DNA of 64,000 bases, from NCBI GenBank assembly GCA_035628995.1, contig DASPIR010000034.1, positions 186,001 to 250,000 on the forward strand, given 5' to 3'. This document shows, one piece after another, positions 8,851 to 17,221 of the stretch. The position numbers and the translations under genes are program-made. Source of the DNA: Clostridia bacterium (GTDB taxonomy: Bacteria > Bacillota > Clostridia > Lutisporales > Lutisporaceae). Numbering within the stretch: the stretch's first letter is position 1; the number at the start of each line of letters is the position of its first letter. The notes under the pieces are model-generated. The model worked only from the letters and a program-made list of their open reading frames with translations. It had not been told where the DNA came from and searched no databases.

Positions 8851-8919
8851 GCTTTTATTTGGGAATAATATATATAAGCTTTGCTATAAGAAAATCAATG
8901 TTTTAAGGAGTGAATTATT

Positions 8920-9138
8920 ATGGAAGCAGGAGTAAGAAATAAAGTAACCGGTGAAATTGAGGAGATAAAATCCGATGAAATCATGGCAGAGGTCAAGATG
9001 AGGGGCACATGAAACGACAATACAATGAGATTCACGTCCGTGATGACGAGAGAAAGCCTTGACGATGCTGGTTTTAAAAAAGGCGACACAGTTGAAGCTT
9101 TAGTTAAAGCAATAAATGTAGTATTTGTGAAACATTAA
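8920..9138 (+). CDS. Mop/TOBE-domain molybdate-binding protein with an in-frame UGA (candidate selenoprotein)
   Basis: An ATG at 8920 with AAGGAG 8-9 bases upstream opens a frame encoding MEAGVRNKVTGEIEEIKSDE...VKMRGT. It meets UGA as codon 31 (9010-9012), then continues in the same frame as NDNTMRFTSVMTRESLDDAGF...VEALVKAINVVFVKH to TAA at 9136. The two halves together make one full molbindin-like TOBE domain of 72 residues, which binds molybdate or tungstate. Either UGA is read as selenocysteine or this is a fresh nonsense mutation. Short stems follow the UGA: 9032-9035 with 9040-9043, or alternatively 9035-9038 with 9045-9048 plus a mismatch-separated extension. Both put a G-containing loop 24-27 bases downstream, within the usual bacterial SECIS range, but they are weak. 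Formate and molybdenum genes nearby fit a genome that uses selenocysteine. Confidence 0.6.
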
Positions 9139-9172
9139 TAATAGCCGGAGCTTAATATCTCCGGCTATTATT
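9137..9172. terminator. Bidirectional terminator between the Mop gene and helD
   Basis: A perfect 14-base-pair stem (9137-9150 with 9159-9172), loop of 8, with the GC core GCCGGAG and AT-rich ends. It begins inside the TAA stop of the Mop gene and also lies just beyond the end of the convergent helicase gene. Confidence 0.85.
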
Positions 9173-9183
9173 ATGAAGTTTTG

Positions 9184-11457
9184 TCAGTTCTTCTCTTTTA
9201 TATGCTTGTAAAGCTCTCCATCGATTTCTCTAATGATTGAAGAAAGCTCCCCTTGATAATATATTATTAACCTATGCAATGCTCTAGTACAAAGTGTATA
9301 CAAGAGTTTTCTGTCTCCTTCGGCATTATAATTCCCCTCATTAGCCCCATATACCAATACAGCATCAAACTCCAGGCCCTTGCATAGGTAAGAAGGGAGA
9401 ATATTCACACCTTTCTTGTACATATCATCGTCTTTTGCAACCATGCTGATTTCAATTACTCCTTTAAGCAGCTTATATATCTGACTGCATTCCTCTGAGG
9501 TCTTGCACAGTATTGCTATGGAATCCATACCGCATCCAAGCAGCTCTTTAATATCAGCTGTTAATCGCTCTTTTACTTCACATGCCTCACTTAGGCCAAC
9601 CACTTCCGGGAGCTTCCCCGCCCTGTTCAGGCCTTCTATTTCCTTATCAGATGGAAGCATTGCCTTTGTGAACTCAGTGATTTCTCTTGTGGACCGATAG
9701 GATTTGCTCAATCTGAGTACAGCCGAGTCAGCTCTTCCGAACACATCAGCAATTGCATCAAAGCTGACAGATTTTCTGTAAGGAATCATCAACTGATTCA
9801 TATCTCCAAGTATTGTAAAGCTGCTTCCCGGAAACAGCCTCTTTAGAATCTCATACTGCAAAGGACTATAGTCCTGAGCTTCATCCACTACCACATGCTT
9901 GATGTCCGTTGTATCAGGCATGTCGTCTATTATGCATTTCAAATATGCAAGTACAGCAGAATCTTCATAGTTCATAACCCTGCTATTAAAATTGTCAATT
10001 GAATACCTTCTTATATCCTTAAGCTCATCCTCCTTCAGTCCAAAAGCCTTTCCTGATTCAAAATAGAAATCGCTCTCGAAAAAATTGCGATAAGCGTCGT
10101 ATAAATCAACTTTGGTCATCCTGAATACTTTATCTCTTACTCCACTGAATTCCCTCCGGAGCTCCAGTCTTAATAATGCTGCCGCTTCCCTGGCTGTGCT
10201 ATTGGAGTTATCAGCCTTCCTTTTCAGTTCAATCTTCTTTATCTCCTGGACTTTTGCCAATAGATAAAAGGCTCTCTCCCTCACAGCAGCCAAGCGCTTA
10301 TTTACGGGAATACCCTTACTGCATGCATTATATACCTTCCTCAATTCGCTGCCTTTAATAGCAGTCTTCCCATCATAATAAATATTGCAAAGGTACTCTG
10401 CATTATCTGACAGCTCTCCAGCGAACTGCCTCACAGCATCAAGAAATTCTCTCGAATTCTTATACATGTAGCCTTTTCTCCTAATCTCATCAAAACGGCT
10501 GTTCTTATGTGATAAAAGATATTCCATATGATCATTCAGACTCTCGGTCCTGAACCCTCTCTTTATGAGCTTGGTTATATATTCTTCAAAGGTCGTCTGT
10601 ATGACATTGCTCTCTCCCAACTCCGGCAGTACATTCGAGATATAATCATTAAAAATATGGCTTGGAGAAAATATTACTATATTACTTGAGGTAAGATTCC
10701 TATCCTTATACAGCAGGTAGGCTATCCGGTGCAAGGCTATGGAGGTTTTGCCGCTTCCAGCTGCACCCTGTACAATAAGCACGCTGCCCTCATCAAATCT
10801 TATAACTTTATTTTGTTCCTTCTGTATCGTTGTTACAATGCTTTTCATTTTTTCACTTGCATTGCCGCTCAATATCTCCTGAAGTATTTCATCATCAATC
10901 TTCACTGAACTGTCGAACATAGACAGCAGCTTTGAGTTCTTTATTTTAAACTGTCTGTTTAAAGATACATCCCCATGGACTGAGCCCTCATGAGTCTTGT
11001 ACTCTGCCTTCCCATTCTCATATTCATAGAAAACACTTGATATTGGCGCTCTCCAGTCATGTATAACCACTTCCATAGTATCAGTGTTAATGAATGAATA
11101 TAGACCAATATATATACTATCAATAGACTTATTGCCGTCCTCCATGAAATCAATCCTGGCAAAATACGGTGTGCACAGCAGCCTTCTATATTTATCAAGC
11201 AGAACTTTTGTAAATCTGTAGCTGTTCTCTTCATTTTTTATTGATGCTATATATTGGGTTGCTTCAATCATAGCTTCAGTCTCATTGCTCCCAAACCCAT
11301 GTCTTGCGTTCTCCCACATATTTTTTCTTATAGATATTATCTCGCTTTTATAGCTATTTACTTCATTATCCTTCTTATCAATCTCTGCTTCCAGCAGTCC
11401 GCAAACCTCATTCAGATGGCTTTGTTCATATCTGTAGTCCGGATGTATTATGTCCAT
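9184..11457 (-). CDS. HelD-like superfamily I helicase (RNA polymerase recycling)
   Basis: About 757 residues. After an N-terminal coiled region (about 1-100) comes the HelD-specific block HDWRAPISSVFYEY, then Walker A GAAGSGKTS, the DEAQDYSPLQYE motif II, GDMNQLM and SKSYRSTREI, and the C-terminal motif-VI region LCTRALHRL. HelD proteins bind RNA polymerase and use ATP to release it from nucleic acid. The start MDIIHPDYRYE has GGGGGAG 6 bases upstream; an earlier ATG 11 codons before lacks a site. It stands alone, convergent with the Mop gene. Confidence 0.88.
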   Translation of the reverse strand: MDIIHPDYRYEQSHLNEVCGLLEAEIDKKDNEVNSYKSEIISIRKNMWENARHGFGSNETEAMIEATQYIASIKNEENSYRFTKVLLDKYRRLLCTPYFARIDFMEDGNKSIDSIYIGLYSFINTDTMEVVIHDWRAPISSVFYEYENGKAEYKTHEGSVHGDVSLNRQFKIKNSKLLSMFDSSVKIDDEILQEILSGNASEKMKSIVTTIQKEQNKVIRFDEGSVLIVQGAAGSGKTSIALHRIAYLLYKDRNLTSSNIVIFSPSHIFNDYISNVLPELGESNVIQTTFEEYITKLIKRGFRTESLNDHMEYLLSHKNSRFDEIRRKGYMYKNSREFLDAVRQFAGELSDNAEYLCNIYYDGKTAIKGSELRKVYNACSKGIPVNKRLAAVRERAFYLLAKVQEIKKIELKRKADNSNSTAREAAALLRLELRREFSGVRDKVFRMTKVDLYDAYRNFFESDFYFESGKAFGLKEDELKDIRRYSIDNFNSRVMNYEDSAVLAYLKCIIDDMPDTTDIKHVVVDEAQDYSPLQYEILKRLFPGSSFTILGDMNQLMIPYRKSVSFDAIADVFGRADSAVLRLSKSYRSTREITEFTKAMLPSDKEIEGLNRAGKLPEVVGLSEACEVKERLTADIKELLGCGMDSIAILCKTSEECSQIYKLLKGVIEISMVAKDDDMYKKGVNILPSYLCKGLEFDAVLVYGANEGNYNAEGDRKLLYTLCTRALHRLIIYYQGELSSIIREIDGELYKHIKEKN

Positions 11458-11599
11458 TAATTCTCCCCCGTTATTTAAATCATATGACAATAGTATATTA
11501 TACTTTTTTACACATTAGTCAAGAAAAAAGAGATAAATACAAATACAATGATAACATTATCGTATTATCAACATATACTATAGTAATAATCCAGCTATA

Positions 11600-11702
11600 T
11601 AAATCGCACAAAGAAGATTACGTTGAATAGCTGCGATTTACAACATCAATGAAAATGTTTCGCACTATTGAACTATTTTGTAATGGATTTAGTGCGAAAC
11701 AT
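11600..11702 (+). promoter_or_regulatory. Two consecutive hairpins in the leader of the CDF transporter gene
   Basis: Within the 367-base gap between helD and the CDF gene lie two perfect inverted repeats: 9 bp (11600-11608 with 11632-11640) and 13 bp (11655-11667 with 11690-11702). Neither is followed by a U-run in the plus direction. They could fold in the 5' leader of the transporter mRNA or act as DNA operators. They do not match the NiCo or yybP-ykoY metal riboswitches I know. The rest of the gap is AT-rich without genes. Confidence 0.4.
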
Positions 11703-11824
11703 ATAAATCAGTGAATTGACAAGCGCAGTATTGTGCTGGGTCTATCAATAGACAATGGATGCAATCCATGGGGCAATTCTTCATAGAATGTTCTGTGGAT
11801 TTTTATATTGAAAGGGATGGGCGC

Positions 11825-12691
11825 ATGCAAGCTGATAATTATAGAAAGATAAGAAAGGTGCTTTGGCTCATATTGTTTGCAAATCTTGGAGTCGCAGCAA
11901 TAAAAATAATCGCAGGCTATCTGATAAACAGCACAAGTCTCACAGCTGACGGTTTCCATTCACTTACAGACGGCTCCTCAAACATAGTGGGGCTTATCGG
12001 CATACACTTTGCTTCAAAGCCAGTCGATGAAGATCATCCATATGGGCATAGGAAATTTGAAACCTTGGCAGGCTTCCTTATCTCGGTGATGCTTTTTATA
12101 CTTGCTGCAAGGGTTATATCAAGTGCGTTCATAGGCTTTGTCAAGCCAACGGTGCCTATCGTCACATTTGAAAGTATAATTGCAATCACAGCTACATTGG
12201 CAGTGAATATCTTTGTATCCAGATACGAATATCTGCAAGGTCAAAAACTCAACAGCACAATACTGACTTCAGATTCGCTGCATACAAGAAGCGATGTATT
12301 TATATCCATAGGCGTATTATTTACTTTAGTCTGCATCAAACTCGGAATCCCGCCAGTTATTGATTCAATTGCTTCGCTGGCAGTGTCAGGCTTTGTACTC
12401 CATGCTGCCTGTGAGATTTTCAACAATACCTGCGGGGTACTGCTGGATAAGGCGGCAGTTGATCCGGATAGAATAAAGAAAATAATAATGGACTTCGAGC
12501 AGGTGAAGGACGTGCACAAGATAAGGAGCAGAGGCTGTAATAGTGAGGTATTTGTCGACCTCCATATATTGGTCGACCCAGGTATAAACATAGCGGAATC
12601 CCATATGCTCATGCACAGCATTGAGAAAAAAGTATGCTCTGAACTTAGTACTCCACTGCAAATGATCATTCATATTGAACCATTTTATTAA
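11825..12691 (+). CDS. Cation diffusion facilitator (CDF) metal efflux transporter
   Basis: A 288-residue membrane protein exporting divalent metal in exchange for protons. Family marks are ADGFHSLTDGSSN in TM2 and DSLHTRSDV in TM5, each giving an H-x3-D metal site (a Zn-like arrangement), the loop DHPYGHRKFET, and a C-terminal cytoplasmic ferredoxin-like domain (VKDVHKIRSRGCNSEVFVDLHI). The start chosen is the ATG 22 codons inside the longest frame, because homology begins there and AAGGGATGGG precedes it. The exact metal (Zn, Fe, Co, Mn) is undecided. Confidence 0.9.
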   Translation: MQADNYRKIRKVLWLILFANLGVAAIKIIAGYLINSTSLTADGFHSLTDGSSNIVGLIGIHFASKPVDEDHPYGHRKFETLAGFLISVMLFILAARVISSAFIGFVKPTVPIVTFESIIAITATLAVNIFVSRYEYLQGQKLNSTILTSDSLHTRSDVFISIGVLFTLVCIKLGIPPVIDSIASLAVSGFVLHAACEIFNNTCGVLLDKAAVDPDRIKKIIMDFEQVKDVHKIRSRGCNSEVFVDLHILVDPGINIAESHMLMHSIEKKVCSELSTPLQMIIHIEPFY

Positions 12692-12724
12692 AGTTGTTCT
12701 TTTCTATGCTCCTAATTGCTTGTA

Positions 12725-12762
12725 CAAAAAAACTTCTACAGTTATTCCTGCAGAAGTTTTTT
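12725..12762. terminator. Bidirectional terminator between the CDF gene and the DUF5050 gene
   Basis: Arms 12725-12739 and 12746-12760 pair with one A-C mismatch. An A-run and a T-run flank the stem, so it can serve both convergent genes. Confidence 0.8.
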
Positions 12763-12770
12763 AGAACAGT

Positions 12771-14612
12771 TTATTTTAGTATCTGGCTTTCTGTTCCGTT
12801 CGGTTTAATTTTGTAAACCCCGTATCGCATTCCTCCAAAGCCTTCAAAATATACCCAGTCTCCTATGATATTGGTTCTAATTGCTTTGAAATCACCAACC
12901 TTCGTCTCACCGCTGCCGTCAGTTTTTGCCTTATAAAGAATATTATAATTATCATAGTCGGTGTAGTATACCCAATCTCCCGCGATAGTGAAGTTCCAGC
13001 TGCTAATTGTGGAAATCTTCTTCCTGGCTGTTTTGCCATCCAAAGATGCTTTGTAAACACAGTTAAAGTCATTTGAATTATCACTCAAGTAATATATGCT
13101 GTTATCTGCTATTATCATTTTTCTAAAAAAATTGTTGCTCAGCTTGGATTTCTCCGTGCCATCCAACTTCATCTTGTATAATCCACGTTTTGAGCTTTCA
13201 TCATTATTGAAGTAAATCCAGTCCGCAATAATATTGATATCTTCAACTGCCTCAGTGCATAAAAGAGTCCTGCCGCTTCCATCTGTCTTCATCCTGTATA
13301 GCTTGTTCTCTGTATTATGCACATAGTATATCCAATCCCCTACAACATACATATATCTTGCAGGGTCTTCGCTGAGCTTGGTTTCCGCACTTCCGTTGTT
13401 CAAGCTTCTGTACATTTTCTCTTCAGCCATATAATATATCATGTTGCCAACTACATTGATATTATTAATTCTGTAAACGTACTTAATTATTTCTTTCCGT
13501 GAACCGTCTGTCTTTTGTCTGTATATAAGGGAGCCATCCTGATAAAACTCCCAATCGCCCTGTCTTGCTATAAATGCGTCATTCCGTAGATTCATATTAC
13601 TGTTCCCCATGGTATTTACAGCGTCTTTTATAAGTTCAGAAGTGATATCCCCAGGAGTTTTTATCAAGAAATCCTTCATCTTTTGCTTTTCTGTCCCATC
13701 TGTCTTGGCTCTATTGAAAACATCGTCTTCCCTAAAGAAAATCAAGTCATCGATTATATGTATATTGGATGCAGCACCATCATCACTTAGTTTAATCATT
13801 CCTGTTCCATCAAGCTTGACTTTGTTGAGGCTGCCATCATAGAAGTTGCTGAAGTATATCCAATCACCACTAATGTTTTTGTAATAGGTATGAATATCAT
13901 ACACCTTAGTTTTCTGGGTTCCATTGGTTTTCATCTTATATAATTTCATATCTTCCATGGGAGAAGAAAAATAAATCCAATCTCCATAGACAGTAAAGTA
14001 TGCAAATATACCACCCTGAGATATCAATTTCTTGCCGGTGCCATCAGTTTTAACTTTGGAGAGCTTTCCCCGCTCATCATAATATATATAATCTCCAACC
14101 ACAACAAATTGAGTGACATCTTTACCTGCAAGCAGCTTTTTATTCTTTCCGTCGACACCGATTCTATATAATAATGGTCTAGGGGCACCCGAAGTGTAAT
14201 AAATCCAGTTTCCTACCACATACGTACTTGCGACATATTTATCATTGCATATCCTTGTTTTGCCTGTGCCGTCAGTTTTGATTTTGTACATTGTTGAATC
14301 TTCATCGATATCTGTATAATATATCCAATCTCCTATAACATTTATATCCATTGACAAGTCATTATTTAGTTTCATATAACTGCTTCCATCTGTCTTCATC
14401 TTATAAAGCCTTCGACCATCCATATCGTTGGAAAAATATATCCATTCCCCTTGCTTTGCATAATAACCCGAGTTCGTTTGGTTGTCTTGTGTATTGCCGA
14501 CCTTATTTATGTCCCCTTGGTCTGCTTGAAGGTTTATGGCTGCGCCGTTCATTACCGTGAATAAAGTCAGAATAGCAGCGAATACCGCTAAAATAATATG
14601 TCTTCTTCTCAA
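12771..14612 (-). CDS. Secreted DUF5050 repeat protein, two sets of seven beta-propeller blades
   Basis: About 613 residues with an N-terminal signal peptide (MRRRHIILAVFAAILTLF...). The rest is 14 copies of a roughly 40-residue unit with core GDWIYY...LYKxKTDGT, as in DUF5050. I count seven units, then a linker of about 45 residues, then seven more. The sequence before unit 8 (VNTMGNSNMN...ARQGDWEFY) echoes that before unit 1 (VGNTQDNQTN...KQGEWIYF), so a whole seven-unit module was duplicated. Seven-bladed propellers are the natural reading, but the ligand is unknown. The TTG start has AAAGGAGGAG 7 bases upstream; the longer frame starting at 14663 has no site. Confidence 0.85.
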   Translation of the reverse strand: MRRRHIILAVFAAILTLFTVMNGAAINLQADQGDINKVGNTQDNQTNSGYYAKQGEWIYFSNDMDGRRLYKMKTDGSSYMKLNNDLSMDINVIGDWIYYTDIDEDSTMYKIKTDGTGKTRICNDKYVASTYVVGNWIYYTSGAPRPLLYRIGVDGKNKKLLAGKDVTQFVVVGDYIYYDERGKLSKVKTDGTGKKLISQGGIFAYFTVYGDWIYFSSPMEDMKLYKMKTNGTQKTKVYDIHTYYKNISGDWIYFSNFYDGSLNKVKLDGTGMIKLSDDGAASNIHIIDDLIFFREDDVFNRAKTDGTEKQKMKDFLIKTPGDITSELIKDAVNTMGNSNMNLRNDAFIARQGDWEFYQDGSLIYRQKTDGSRKEIIKYVYRINNINVVGNMIYYMAEEKMYRSLNNGSAETKLSEDPARYMYVVGDWIYYVHNTENKLYRMKTDGSGRTLLCTEAVEDINIIADWIYFNNDESSKRGLYKMKLDGTEKSKLSNNFFRKMIIADNSIYYLSDNSNDFNCVYKASLDGKTARKKISTISSWNFTIAGDWVYYTDYDNYNILYKAKTDGSGETKVGDFKAIRTNIIGDWVYFEGFGGMRYGVYKIKPNGTESQILK

Positions 14613-14840
14613 AATTGTACTCCTCCTTTGATATTGTAATAATCTAGAAATGGATAAATTCAATATACACTTTCCACCAATAATTACTATATGTTGATTA
14701 TAACAATAATGTAATAATATGTAACTAATGCTAAAATACTATAGGAATGCTACTGCAGACCTATAATAGTCCGCTATGTATTAAACTATAATTAAAAATC
14801 GCTTTATGTTCACTCGCCATTTTCCAATTTTTGCGCTGGT

Positions 14841-14869
14841 TTGACATATATCTTTATATGTTATATAAT
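14841..14869 (+). promoter_or_regulatory. Consensus sigma-A promoter of the riboswitch-controlled hydrolase gene
   Basis: TTGACA at 14841-14846 and TATAAT at 14864-14869 are separated by exactly 17 bases, a perfect housekeeping promoter. Transcription would begin near 14876, a few bases before the riboswitch. Confidence 0.85.
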
Positions 14870-14888
14870 ATACATTATGTAAACACAG

Positions 14889-15003
14889 ACATTCGCTGAA
14901 TCCCGGTTTTACCGGGTACGGAGGAACCAATTCTGGGGTTAATCCATGGACAACCATGGTAGGGAACCTTCTGTCCCGAACCCGACAGCTAACTTCGGAA
15001 GCT
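14889..15003 (+). ncRNA. c-di-AMP riboswitch (ydaO/yuaA class)
   Basis: The sequence carries the hallmark blocks of the ydaO class in order: CGCTGAATCCCGG, CCGGGTACGGAGGAACCAA, TGGGGTTAATCC, GGTAGGGAACCTTCTGTCCC and GAACCCGACAGCTAAC. The class binds two c-di-AMP molecules and usually shuts off expression at high ligand. Just after it, TAACTT and AAGTTA can pair close to the ribosome binding site at 15011-15018, so control could act on translation or by structure switching. I see no clear intrinsic terminator in the leader. Cell-wall hydrolases are a known target type for this class. Confidence 0.95.
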
Positions 15004-15028
15004 AAGTTATGGAAGGAGTGTATTGTGT

Positions 15029-15721
15029 ATGAAAAAGAATCTTAAGACCATTATCTGTGTTACTATTATTTCTTTGCTTCTTATTGGACAAACTATAGGT
15101 GTTTTTGCAGATACCTATTATGGGTTGCTAAAGTTTGGAAGCAGAGGTACATCTGTAGTGCAGTTGCAGCAAGCACTAAAAACCAAAGGATATCTCACGG
15201 GATCAACCGATGGGATATATGGTAAAATGACTGAAAATGCAGTAATCAAATTTCAGCAGGCTAATCATCTGAGAATCGACGGTTTTGCAGGCAGAGAAAC
15301 TCAGTCAAAGCTTTTTACTGCTGCTACAGCTGCTGCAAGAGGGACAAGCTATACAGCAACTGATCTGTATTGGCTGTCAAGAATAATTCATGCAGAAGCA
15401 GAAGCCGAGCCTTACACAGGCAAGGTTGCAGTAGGTGATGTAATTTTGAATAGAGTTAAGTCAAGCCTATTCCCAAATACAATTAAAGGCGTAATATTCG
15501 AGTATTATAAAGGTATTCCTCAGTTCAGCCCAGTTGCAGATGGTACTATTTATAATACCCCGAATGCAGATAGTATAAAAGCTGCAAAAGCTGCCATGAG
15601 TGGTACAAGCGTAGTTGGAAGCGCAACATATTTCTTCAATCCTGACAAGTCAGAAGGTACATGGATTGTTGAAAATAAAACTTTAGTAAAAAGAATTGGT
15701 GATCATGTGTTTTACAGATAA
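15029..15721 (+). CDS. SleB-like cell wall hydrolase with peptidoglycan-binding domain
   Basis: About 230 residues: a signal peptide (KNLKTIICVTIISLLLIGQ...VFA), a PG_binding_1 domain (FGSRGTSVVQLQQALKTKGY...GIYGKMTENAVIKFQQ), and a C-terminal Hydrolase_2 domain (LSRIIHAEAEAEPYTGKVAVGDVILNRVKS...FSPVADG). SleB/CwlJ domains are lytic transglycosylases of spore cortex, but relatives also act in vegetative wall or osmotic response. The catalytic Glu is likely in HAEAEAEP. The ATG at 15029 has GGAAGGAG 10 bases upstream; an in-frame TTG at 15023 is 4 bases from the site and less likely. Control by c-di-AMP is visible directly upstream. Confidence 0.9.
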   Translation: MKKNLKTIICVTIISLLLIGQTIGVFADTYYGLLKFGSRGTSVVQLQQALKTKGYLTGSTDGIYGKMTENAVIKFQQANHLRIDGFAGRETQSKLFTAATAAARGTSYTATDLYWLSRIIHAEAEAEPYTGKVAVGDVILNRVKSSLFPNTIKGVIFEYYKGIPQFSPVADGTIYNTPNADSIKAAKAAMSGTSVVGSATYFFNPDKSEGTWIVENKTLVKRIGDHVFYR

Positions 15722-15724
15722 ATA

Positions 15725-15762
15725 AAAAAACGAAGACACGAAATTTCGTGTCTTCGTTTTTT
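15725..15762. terminator. Bidirectional terminator between the hydrolase gene and trkH
   Basis: A perfect palindrome around AAATTT with about 19 paired bases, A-run on one side and T-run on the other. It lies 3 bases after the hydrolase stop and 6 bases beyond the end of trkH. Confidence 0.88.
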
Positions 15763-15768
15763 ATTTAT

Positions 15769-17220
15769 TTAAATATTAACTCTCTTCCAGAAAGAAGGTA
15801 TCCCAAGAAGTAGAATTGGATATATCTCCAGTCTCCCGATTATCATACACATGGACAAGACTATCTTGCTGAGATTTGACAGTGATGAGTAATTTCCTAC
15901 TGCACCGACCGCGCCGAAGCCAGGCCCTACATTACCCAGCGTTGCTGCCACAGAAGTTATTGTTGTTGCCCAGTCCAGGTTATCAAGGGAAACAACAAGC
16001 ACAGCTGCAATGAATATTATTATGTACATGAAAAAGAATCCCAATACCTCTGATATTGTCCTCTCTTCCACCGCTCTGCTGCCCAGTCTCACTGAATAAA
16101 CTGCCTTAGGATGTATTATTTGCAGCAGTTCTCTTTTCATAACCTTAAAGAGCAGCAGGAACCTGATATTCTTTATAGCGCCGCCTGTGGAGCCTGCACA
16201 GCCGCCAACAAACATCAGCATGAAAAGAATTATCTTGCTGAACATTCCCCACTTTTCAGTATCAGTTGATGCATAACCTGTTGTACTTATAATGGTGACA
16301 ACCTGAAAAGATGAATGCCGCAGTGATTCCCATAGGTCGCTGAATACATTCCCATAAAGGTTTATTGTGATTAAAAGAATCGATACCAACACTACTCCGG
16401 AATAAAAACGGAATTCCTCATCTTTAAAGGGTGCTTTGAGGTCACCCTTAAGCATTTGATAATATAGCGTAAAATTCGCACCGCAAATAAATGTGAATAT
16501 TGTTATGATTATCTCTACTGGTAAATTATTATAACTTCCAACACTGGAGTTCATATTGGAAAATCCTCCGGTACCAACAGTACCAAAGGTATGAATTGCT
16601 GAATCAAAAAGAGACAAACCTGCGATTTTCAGTAATATGATTTCTACAACAGTAATTACTATATATATGCCATATAGGATTTTCGCAGTTTCACCCACTC
16701 TTGGCACGATTTTACCTGGAGATGGCCCAGGGCTTTCCGCCTTCATCATCTGTACTGCACCGGCACCTGCTGAGGGCAGAATTGCTAAAGTCAGCACTAT
16801 AACACCCATTCCGCCAACCCAGTGAGTAAAGCTCCTCCAAAAAAGTATTCCCTGTGGAAGTCCCTCTATCTGAGTCAAAATACTGGCACCAGTGGTTGTA
16901 AACCCCGAGCTGGTTTCAAAAAAGCTGTCAATAAAGGAAGGTATTGCTCCGCTTATAACAAAAGGAAACGAGCCGAAAAACGAAAGGAGTATCCAGCCTA
17001 AAGCAACAATAGCAAAGCCGTCACGGGCATACATGCTCCTCTTACCAGTTTTTAAAAATAGCAATGGCGCTCCTGCTAAGCCCGTTATCAAAATGCTGAG
17101 ACCAAAAGCTGCGATATCCGTCCCATGATAATATACTGCAACTGCAAGCGAAGGCAACATCAATAATGCTTCGCATACCAGCAGCATACCAAGGATTCTT
17201 GCTACTATTCTAAAGTTCAC
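15769..17220 (-). CDS. trkH: Potassium uptake membrane subunit TrkH
   Basis: A 483-residue Trk/Ktr-type channel subunit. Four selectivity-filter-like P-loops can be seen, each with a central Gly: ETSSGFTTTGAS, HTFGTVGTGGFSN, TIISTTGYASTD and AATLGNVGPGFG, with long hydrophobic helices between. It works with the cytosolic gating protein TrkA, encoded just before it. The start is GTG with GGAGG 8 bases upstream, overlapping the trkA end; only one base separates stop and start, implying translational coupling. Confidence 0.93.
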   Translation of the reverse strand: MNFRIVARILGMLLVCEALLMLPSLAVAVYYHGTDIAAFGLSILITGLAGAPLLFLKTGKRSMYARDGFAIVALGWILLSFFGSFPFVISGAIPSFIDSFFETSSGFTTTGASILTQIEGLPQGILFWRSFTHWVGGMGVIVLTLAILPSAGAGAVQMMKAESPGPSPGKIVPRVGETAKILYGIYIVITVVEIILLKIAGLSLFDSAIHTFGTVGTGGFSNMNSSVGSYNNLPVEIIITIFTFICGANFTLYYQMLKGDLKAPFKDEEFRFYSGVVLVSILLITINLYGNVFSDLWESLRHSSFQVVTIISTTGYASTDTEKWGMFSKIILFMLMFVGGCAGSTGGAIKNIRFLLLFKVMKRELLQIIHPKAVYSVRLGSRAVEERTISEVLGFFFMYIIIFIAAVLVVSLDNLDWATTITSVAATLGNVGPGFGAVGAVGNYSSLSNLSKIVLSMCMIIGRLEIYPILLLGIPSFWKRVNI

Positions 17221-17221
17221 T

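Noticed and set aside
9025-9138. Separate short gene starting at the ATG after the UGA
   Set aside because: No ribosome binding site is present and the fragment would be half of a TOBE domain.
11600-11702. NiCo or yybP-ykoY riboswitch ahead of the CDF gene
   Set aside because: Conserved core blocks of these classes are missing; only simple stems are seen.
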